DNA from: Chloranthus sessilifolius
Taxonomy: Eukaryota > Streptophyta > Magnoliopsida > Chloranthales > Chloranthaceae
Length of the DNA stretch: 64,000 nt
Direction: 5' to 3'
NCBI GenBank assembly: GCA_021018995.1
Contig: CM037590.1
Coordinates: 73,317,597 to 73,381,596 of the forward strand
Shown: positions 58,651-64,000 of the stretch, in pieces
Numbering within the stretch: position 1 is the first letter of the stretch
Layout of the letters: each line of letters opens with the position of its first letter
Program-made: the position numbers and the translations under genes
The notes under the pieces: model-generated
The model's database searches: none
Told to the model about the DNA's origin: nothing
What the model saw: only the letters and a program-made list of their open reading frames with translations

Positions 58651-58715
<65 letters not shown>
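58651..58715 (+). repeat. (AT)n microsatellite
   Basis: A 65-bp AT tract inside the same hAT MITE. Confidence 0.97.
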
Positions 58716-58721
<6 letters not shown>

Positions 58722-59388
58722 TATCGAGCCATAGAGCCGAGCCGAGCTGAGCCAGCCTTAGCTCAAGCTCTACTCTATTCATTCGAGCTACAAACTGCCT
58801 AGCTCGGCTTGGCTCGCAAGCCGAGCTCTAAAGCGAAAGGCTCTTATTTTTTGGGCCGAGTCGAGTCGAGTTGTCGAGCTGGCTCAGCTTTGTTGCAGCC
58901 CTAATCAGGAGGTCCGATTAGCTCGAGGTCAATGTTACAGGATAGAGTGACTTTGTCTACTACAAAGACAAAGTATATGATAGTAACAAAGGCAGTGAAA
59001 GAAGCATTATGACTTCATGGCTTAGTTGGTGACTTGGGGATCGCACAAAAAAATGTCGATGTGTTCTACGATAGTTAAAGTACTATTTACTTAGCAAATA
59101 ATCACGTATATCATGCTCGTACCAAACACATTGATATATGGTATCACTTTGTACCAAAAGTAATTGACGATTATAAGATATCTTTGAAGAATGTGAGTAA
59201 GAAGGACAATCCTGCCGATATAATGATAAATGTGGTATCGGTGGTCAAGTACCTAAACATTATTTAGATTTTATCAACGTTCAACAGGTTTGAGTGCTCT
59301 CATGGTGTTGGTGGCAGCAGTGATACGAGTATAGTGATGATCAAAAGAAAGAGTACATGGTGAAGCTTAGAACTAGGTGGAGAATTAT

Positions 59389-59879
59389 TGTTTGGCTCTA
59401 ACTTATAGGTTGAATTGTTGTTTTGCTCTAACTTAGAGGTTGGATTGTTGTTTAACTCTTCCTTGGAGGACCTGCGATGGTCCAGTTATGTTCTGACTCT
59501 ATATAAATCTAATTTCTCTTAGATTAGAAGTAGGATTTAGATATTCTATATAAGGTTAGTCTCTCTTGGATTAGAAGTAGGATTTGTGTCTTTCATATAA
59601 AGGGAAAACTTTGGGTCGAATTATAGAGTTGAGATATCATTGTAAAGCTTTGGAAAACCTATCTAGGATTTTGAGGATAGCTTTGGTGAGGCTTGAGTGT
59701 TCTTGTATTCTTGTGTGATCATCAATATAGTGAATCATCGTTGCCCGTGGACATAGGCATATTATTGAACCGCGTAAATATCGTCTCTTGTGTGCTTGTG
59801 ATTGATTTTCTTCTATTTTTGCGTTCTTATTTGATCATTCATCGTGAGATCGCTGTTTAATTTGTGAGCTTTCGCGACA
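59389..59879 (+). repeat. copia-2 3' LTR
   Basis: 491 bp, TGTTTGGC to TTCGCGACA. Colinear with 36366-36821 but with an extra copy of the about 40-bp TTGTTTGGCTCTAACTT-type unit near its start. Confidence 0.88.
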
Positions 59880-60264
59880 CAGTGGAGGATATAGGTCCAC
59901 CAATTAATACTTGTTAACACTTCAAAGATGTTTCACTTTAATAATGTTTCAGATTTTTCATGTTTTATAGCTAAGACTAATGAGATTGGTCTCTGGCATC
60001 AACGACTTAGACACATGAATACAACCTATTTACTCAAGTTCTCCACGCATCAACTGGCTAGAGACTGATGAGAATATTGGTCTGTGGCATCAACTGGTTA
60101 GAGACTTACCAAAGCTAGGAAAATCCTCTGGGTCTGTATGTCTGATGGGCCAATAGACGAGGCAAGATGACTACTACCTCAACCTCTTTTAACATCCTTC
60201 AACTCATTCACTTTGATCTGATGGGTCTAGGGCCTTCAACTCATTCACTTTGATCTGATCGGTC
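59880..60264 (+). pseudogene. copia-3 integrase N-terminal fragment
   Basis: The GAG-pre-integrase block is read as N-E-I-G-L-W-H-Q-R-L-R-H-M-N-T-T-Y-L. A second partial copy (L-W-H-Q-L-V-R-D-L-P-K-L-G-K-S-S-G) and S-V-C-L-M-G-Q follow. It has the same orientation as the copia-3 gag at 34120-36240, and copia-2 lies exactly between them, so the two are probably parts of one element. A 37-bp tandem duplication lies at 60196-60269. Confidence 0.6.
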
Positions 60265-60269
60265 TAGGG
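60196..60269 (+). repeat. Tandem duplication, two 37-bp units
   Basis: CCTTCAACTCATTCACTTTG... is repeated at 60196 and 60233 with one difference (GATGGG versus GATCGG). Confidence 0.9.
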
Positions 60270-60856
60270 CCCTCAACGAGTCTAGCCAGCTTGGGACCAA
60301 GCTAGAGTTAAGAGCTCAATTGTAAATGAGCCGACCACAAGTTGGGTAGTGTGTAGCTCGGCTCAGCTCGGCTCGATAATGTAATATATATTTTTAAATA
60401 TTTGCATTATAAGATTACATAACATATAATATAAATTATTAAAATATCGTTAAAAGCAATCATTAAAAACTTTAATGACCAACGGTTTAATTTTGGGTAT
60501 TTTTGTAAACTGACAACTAAAAATTTTAAGGTTTACCAACGGTTTAAATCTATTGACTCAAATCCTAATTGCTATCTCTCATCTCCTCTCTACAGCTCCC
60601 ATCATGCTAATTCATCATGCTAATTTACTATGAAATGAAATACTAGATAAATTAAAATATAATAAAAAATAAATCCATATAAAAATATAACATATTACTA
60701 GGCTCGAAACTAGTTGTAGCTCAACTTGAACTCAATATAGCGGACCACGAGCTGAGTAGTTTTAGGCTCAAATATAAAGGAACTAGGCTCAAATATAAAA
60801 GAGTCGACCTCAAGCTGACCCTAGCTCGGCTCCAACTCAGCTCGTTGAGAACCCTA
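60265..60856. mobile_element. hAT-like MITE, ends only
   Basis: Left end TAGGGCCCTCAACGAG; right end the inverse of TAGGGTTCTCAACGAGC. The interior has GCTCGGCTC words like the 58069 element. No TSD is visible; the right end directly abuts the CACTA terminus. Confidence 0.6.
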
Positions 60857-61010
60857 CACTACAAAATATAAGACTATTAGCAACAGTTTTTTGCTTTTTG
60901 AGAAAAAAACTGCCGCTATTAACAAAAAAACTATTAAGACTATTCACGGCAGTTTTTTTGTTAATAGCGACAGTTTATGGCTGCTGTTAACACTGCAAAA
61001 ACAAGCATCT

Positions 61011-61331
61011 ACGCCGACGGCTACAAGCCGTCGGCGTAAATCATCGGCCGTCGACAAAAAGTAATTCTGAAACTCTCGACGGCTGCAAACCGTAGGCGAT
61101 ATTCTCGTCAGGGAATATAAACACCGACAGTTTGTAGCCGTCGGCGTAATTGAAGAATCTATGCCGACGGCTCATGCCATCGGTATAAGATTATTTTTTT
61201 TTTAAATAAAAATAAAAATTTTAAATTAAATCACCTTACGTCGACGGCTTCAGCCGTCGGTGTAAGGTTTTTAAATAATTTTTTTTTTTAATAAATCATC
61301 CTATGCCGACGGCTGCAGCTGTCGGCGTAGG
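61011..61331. repeat. CACTA subterminal hairpin array
   Basis: The first is a perfect hairpin at 61011-61037 with arms ACGCCGACGGCT / AGCCGTCGGCGT and a 3-base loop. Degenerate versions follow at about 61160-61190, 61234-61264 and 61302-61331, with single arms between (61046, 61082, 61119). In En/Spm such subterminal motifs are bound by the element's own proteins. Confidence 0.85.
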
Positions 61332-61536
61332 CCTTTTTTTTATTTTTTTATTTAAGGTCACATTAGTGCCTTTTTTTTTTCTAGGTTACAAATTTATTAG
61401 CACCTTTTTTTTGGGGGGTCACAACCATTATGTGTAGCTCTTCGCATCTGATTTCTCCACCTACCATCCCAATTAGCAGCTGCAACAGCACCACTCAGAT
61501 AGTACATACTATATACAATATATATTATACATAGCC

Positions 61537-61628
61537 ATTCTCTACATCTTCTTTGACTGACGCGATACCGAGACATTCTCTACATCTTCTTTAATTGACT
61601 GACGAGATACCGAGACATTCTCTACATC
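61537..61628. repeat. Tandem repeat of about 38-42 bp after the PRR-like stop
   Basis: Units start at 61537, 61575 and 61617 (partial), each ATTCTCTACATCT..., ending right at the stop codon of the PRR-like exon (minus strand). It would lie in the 3' UTR of that exon. Confidence 0.8.
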
Positions 61629-61736
61629 TCATGAACTGCCGTGAAAACCATTTGCTTCGATAGATACTTGACGTACAAACTGTCCTTTCACTCGAGGACG
61701 CTGCTCTGCAAGTCTTTTCCTGCTTTGGAATCGAAC
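61629..61736 (-). pseudogene. Captured last exon of a pseudo-response regulator (CCT domain end)
   Basis: The 108-bp exon is preceded on the minus strand by a good acceptor (TTTTCTTGGCAG) and ends with TGA at 61631-61629. It encodes V-R-F, then QSRKRLAEQRPRVKGQFVRQ, then a short tail. This is the second half of the plant CCT domain in the form found in PRR3/PRR7/PRR37-type clock proteins (family wording V-R-Y-Q-S-R-K-R-L-A-E-Q-R-P-R-V-R-G-Q-F-V-R-Q). In PRR proteins the CCT domain acts in DNA binding and nuclear targeting. No receiver domain or first half of CCT is found in the window. The open, well-conserved frame suggests recent capture or selection. It could instead be the real end of a PRR gene into which CACTA DNA inserted. 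Confidence 0.75.
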
Positions 61737-62500
61737 CTGCCAAGAAAACCCGCATCGAAAAGGATGGAAAATGTACATTGCAATTAGAACCAGTATAGTG
61801 ACATATGCACCGTACATGACAGGATGAGCCACTAGGGCGCCAATACACAATATCGTCAACTTTACACAGGTCCGGTCGATCAAGACCGCCCATATTGTAG
61901 TCCGTCATGCGCATGGGCCATAGTGAGAAAAACATGCTGATCAGATGATCTTAATCGTTTACTCAATAGCCTTCATATAGGACAGCTTAAATGAACAATG
62001 CAATGGTCCACGTTTAATGAGAAAATGAATGGACCATATGATAAAGATCACTCAATCAGGACGATTTTAGGCTGTCACATGACACGGCAACCTGCCCTAT
62101 GATGGTTTAGATCAATGATCATTTGTGCCATATGCATAGGAGAGATGGCTGTGCTACTTAGCAAAAAGAGCTGCCCAAGTAATTAATATCATTATCATTG
62201 CCATCATCATTTTTTAGTTTATATATTCAAACACAACATACCTTCTTCTATTGAGTGTTGAACAATTATTTATCATCACGAAAATATAAATTAAAATAAT
62301 ACTTTTTTACAGTTAATCAAATATTTATCAACACGCAAATAAGAAAAATAATACTTTTTACAGTTAATCAAACTCATCTATGCACTTTTCAAAGAAGATT
62401 GACCTGACTGCTGATGGTGATCGGGTCAGGTACCTAATCGTAATTATACTACCCTAGCTCTAGAAAAGGTACCTCTGTTCGCCCGCACCCATCTCTGAAA
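61737..62500. other. Intron-like AT-rich sequence between captured exons
   Basis: No coding block was found on the minus strand that would encode the first half of the CCT domain. It reads as intron carried with the PRR-like exon plus unassigned sequence. Confidence 0.4.
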
Positions 62501-62866
62501 GCACCTACATATTAAACCCCTGAAATCTATTGACTGTTTTGGATCAGACGATGGAGATCATTTTTCACTTCAATCTTCCACACAATGGATTTTGAGACCA
62601 TGAACGTACCATCAGACGGTCTACTTTTGAATCCACGTGGTACAGATCCCCAAAAATAAGGGGCAACTACTTGTACATGAGACTTTTGATTTCACATGGC
62701 ACATTAGAGTCAAACAAGGACTTTTGGCGATGTGTATCATGTGGAATAAAATAATAGACCATTTGATGGTACCTTGATGGTCTCAAGATCCATTGTGTGG
62801 AACATTGGGGGGAAAAACAATCTCCAAAGTAGTCAAATGATTTCAGGGGGTTTAATACATAGGCAC
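62501..62866. mobile_element. Foldback MITE between the captured exons
   Basis: A 366-bp inverted-repeat element. Left arm GCACCTACATATTAAACCCC...TTTGGATCAGACGATGG...CACACAATGGATTTTGAGACC; the right arm is its imperfect reverse complement, ending GTATTAAACCCC-type sequence at about 62850. Inner arm words are shared with the elements at 14808, 24440, 30639 and 33225. Confidence 0.8.
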
Positions 62867-63110
62867 TTTAAAAACTGGTGTAGGCATGAAGAGAAGAAAA
62901 ATGACATGTAATAGAACAAACTTTAGCGCTCAATAAAAAAGAAAAAAAACAAGTAAACTCCATATTCTAGAAGAGTTGATTCTTTATTTATAGCTAGAAT
63001 CTGAAACACTTTCAAGACCATGACAGATAAACAATTTAAGAAATAGCCAAATATGCAAAAAAAAAAAAAAGGCCAGGAAGGAAACATTTTGTGAGCAAAT
63101 AGCACCTTAC
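62867..63110. other. Intron-like sequence downstream of the SMC2-like exon
   Basis: Starts on the minus strand with a donor (GTAAGG, 63110-63105). No next SMC2 exon was recognised. Confidence 0.4.
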
Positions 63111-63170
63111 CTTAACTTCCTCATCATATCCAACCAAAGACAGTGCAATTTCTGCTTTTTTCTCACCGAC
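63111..63170 (-). pseudogene. Captured SMC2 (condensin) hinge exon fragment
   Basis: A 60-bp exon-like block between an acceptor (TTTGTTTATAG) and a donor (AAG/GTAAGG). It encodes VGEKKAEIALSLVGYDEEVK. The core A-L-S-L-V-G-Y-x-x-E is the sequence that leads into the hinge domain of plant SMC2, the condensin ATPase subunit. In SMC2 it is followed by an A-M-E-Y-V-F-G block, which is not present here. Length is divisible by three and both ends are in phase 0. A single short exon cannot be functional SMC2, so it is taken as a captured fragment. The family call rests on recognition of 20 residues. Confidence 0.62.
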
Positions 63171-63378
63171 CTATAAACAAACATATGAATTTTGGACTTG
63201 CAAGTGTTTAGATAGATAAATGTAAACCAACTCCCGACGTCTACAAAAACAATAACCCATTAATTGAATTTATTGGTTGTCATAGAGAAATTGAATTTAT
63301 CTATAAAAGCAATCTATACATGAACTTATCATTTCTTTAGTCCAAACAAAATTCAACAATTACCCATAAGTCAATTAC

Positions 63379-63752
63379 CTTCAAGATCTATCTTTGTGAA
63401 GCGAGGAACATTTTCTTAAATTCTTCTATTCGCTCATTGTGCTTGCGTAGAGCCTCTTCTATCTTTCTATCTCTTTCTTGCATTTTTCTAATTCTTTCCT
63501 GTATTTCTCTATTTCTTTCTTTCTCTCTTTCTTCCAATTCTGCTATCTTGCTCCTCAAACAAGCCATCTCCCCTTCTTTTGACATTTGACGGTTGGATTT
63601 GCCCCCCATTCCTGTGATGGAGTTAGTCCCACTTCAAGGATGTGGCATCGACCAAGTCAATCCTCTCCAAAAACCTGAGAGAGGACATCTTCACGACCAG
63701 GGGGATCTCTGGATCCCTCTAATTGTTTATCTTGTTGTCTATTTATTTTCTC
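63379..63752 (-). pseudogene. CACTA transposase, C-terminal exon
   Basis: Acceptor TTAATTATTACAG before 63752. The translation includes P-P-G-R-E-D-V-L-S-Q-V-F-G-E-D, a stop (TGA), then G-R-C-H and G-L-T-P-S. This is the D-x-L-x-Q-x-x-G ... G-R-V-R-G ... G-x-T-P-x signature of the plant Ptta/En/Spm transposase domain. A frame change in a G-run near 63605 leads to a coiled coil rich in E, K and R (63609-63391), ending F-K-K-M-F-L-A-S-Q-R and TAG at 63390-63388. A donor-like GTAATT lies at 63378. The stop and the shift mean this copy cannot make full-length protein. Confidence 0.78.
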
Positions 63753-63827
63753 CTGTAATAATTAATAATATATTTTATTTTGAGAAATAAAATATGGCTT
63801 GTAATTAAAAATTATTATAAAATTTAC

Positions 63828-63929
63828 CAATACATCCGCGACCACACTATTTGATGGTGTACCATCCTTATGCGTATAAGCAATTTTGAATATATTGGCG
63901 CGACTAAGTTCTACACCATCCTTTGAAGT
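63828..63929 (-). pseudogene. CACTA transposase, upstream exon
   Basis: A 102-bp exon between an acceptor (AATTTTATAG) and a donor (GTAAAT). The translation contains A-Y-T-H-K-D-G-T-P-S-N-S-V-V-A-D-V, the x-T-H-x-R-K-D-G-T-x-x-N-x-x-A signature of plant Ptta/En/Spm transposases. It is in phase with the next exon. The N-terminal part lies beyond 64000. Confidence 0.78.
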
Positions 63930-64000
63930 CTATAAAATTAAAAAATAAATACAGATATTAATATGATTTCATCTAATAAGATGAAGAAGAAAATATATAA

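Larger units (their letters stand above)
58069..58903. mobile_element. hAT-type MITE with exact 8-bp TSD and two (AT)n tracts
   Basis: An 835-bp element. Left end TAGGGCTGCAATCG, right end the inverse of TAGGGCTGCAACAAAG. TSD ATCAGGAG at 58061-58068 and 58904-58911 is exact. The interior is full of GAGCTCGG/CCGAGCT words on both strands and holds (AT)n tracts at 58464-58533 and 58651-58715. Same class as the 514-834 element, but a different family. Confidence 0.92.
57679..59384 (+). pseudogene. copia-2 RT end and RNase H, split by a hAT MITE
   Basis: Starts M-E-N-S-K-A-V-S-T after the TSD. RNase H shows C-G-Y-A-D-S-D-Y-T-G-D-L-D-K-R-R-S-T-T-G-Y-V-F up to the hAT insertion at 58069. After 58912 it continues with T-L-S-T-T-K-T-K-Y, A-R-T-K-H-I-D-I-W-Y-H-F-V and N-P-A-D-I. 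The purine-rich AACTAGGTGGAGAA (59371-59384) is the PPT. Several stops. Confidence 0.88.
36366..59879 (+). mobile_element. Ty1/copia retrotransposon copia-2 with large nested insertions
   Basis: LTRs at 36366-36821 and 59389-59879 are clearly homologous. Between them, in order, are the PBS, gag with zinc knuckle, a hAT element, protease/integrase, RT, an Athila-like element, the rest of RT and RNase H split by a hAT MITE, and the PPT. Once the nested insertions are removed, the copia is about 5 kb, the usual length. Flanking sequence on both sides reads as another copia in the same orientation (gag left, integrase right), so it probably inserted into copia-3. No clear 5-bp TSD remains. Confidence 0.88.
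60857..64000 (-). mobile_element. CACTA (En/Spm) element end with transposase exons and captured exons
   Basis: The terminus CACTACAAAA at 60857 opens into an array of hairpins. Further in, minus-strand exons encode a Ptta/En/Spm-type transposase (63379-63752, 63828-63929), so 60857 is the 3' end. The element runs off the window at 64000. Between the transposase and the terminus, same strand, lie two exon-like pieces resembling SMC2 and a PRR gene. No opposite TIR (TTTTGTAGTG) is seen to the right of 60857 in the window. The arrangement is that of a CACTA that has picked up host gene fragments. Confidence 0.7.

Noticed and set aside
61591-61935. Long minus-strand frames of 114 and 84 residues
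   Set aside because: The first is a different phase of the PRR-like region. The second reads through the intron; only its last 36 codons, after the splice acceptor, match a protein family.

Overview
This window looks like nuclear DNA of a flowering plant. It is AT-rich, holds about ten long (AT)n tracts, and is built almost entirely from plant transposon families: Ty1/copia and Ty3/gypsy LTR elements (a chromovirus and an Athila/Tat-type element), hAT, Mutator-like and foldback MITEs, a LINE scrap and a CACTA (En/Spm) element. I see no intact cellular gene, tRNA, rRNA or CRISPR. Almost every protein-coding trace is interrupted by stops or frameshifts. The species cannot be fixed from this sequence.

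Layout. 1-3320: a GC-richer stretch with a hAT MITE (514-834) and decayed minus-strand coding traces (a DUF4283/LINE ORF1-like protein and a RanBP2-like zinc finger). 3321-12244: a minus-strand copia element (copia-1). A minus-strand gypsy element (6245-12163, TSD GTAAA) is inserted in its 5' LTR, and the gypsy element carries a solo LTR and a Mutator-like element. 10672-15061 and 26063-30895: two direct copies of one 4.3-4.8 kb segment that already contained the gypsy/copia junction. 15062-24128: a decayed chromovirus whose 5' LTR begins in the middle of a foldback MITE and whose 3' LTR contains inverted pieces. 24155-33588: partial LTRs, duplication copy B, foldback MITEs and a minisatellite.

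33933-60264: a deep nest. A LINE scrap is followed by copia-3 (gag at 34120, integrase fragment at 59880). Copia-3 appears to be split by copia-2 (36366-59879). Copia-2 in turn holds a hAT element with a solo LTR inside it (37680-41077), an Athila-like gypsy element (43411-57673, TSD GTATG) with a solo LTR inside it (TSD CCTAT) and another solo LTR inside that (TSD GTTTA), and a second hAT MITE (TSD ATCAGGAG). Target-site duplications mark nearly all boundaries.

60857-64000: the end of a CACTA element that runs off the window. It has subterminal hairpins and minus-strand transposase exons. On the same strand, between the transposase and the terminus, lie two exon-like pieces that look like host genes: an SMC2 (condensin) hinge exon and the final exon of a pseudo-response-regulator gene encoding the end of a CCT domain. 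Both are flanked by plausible splice sites in compatible phase. This possible gene capture is the most interesting part of the window.
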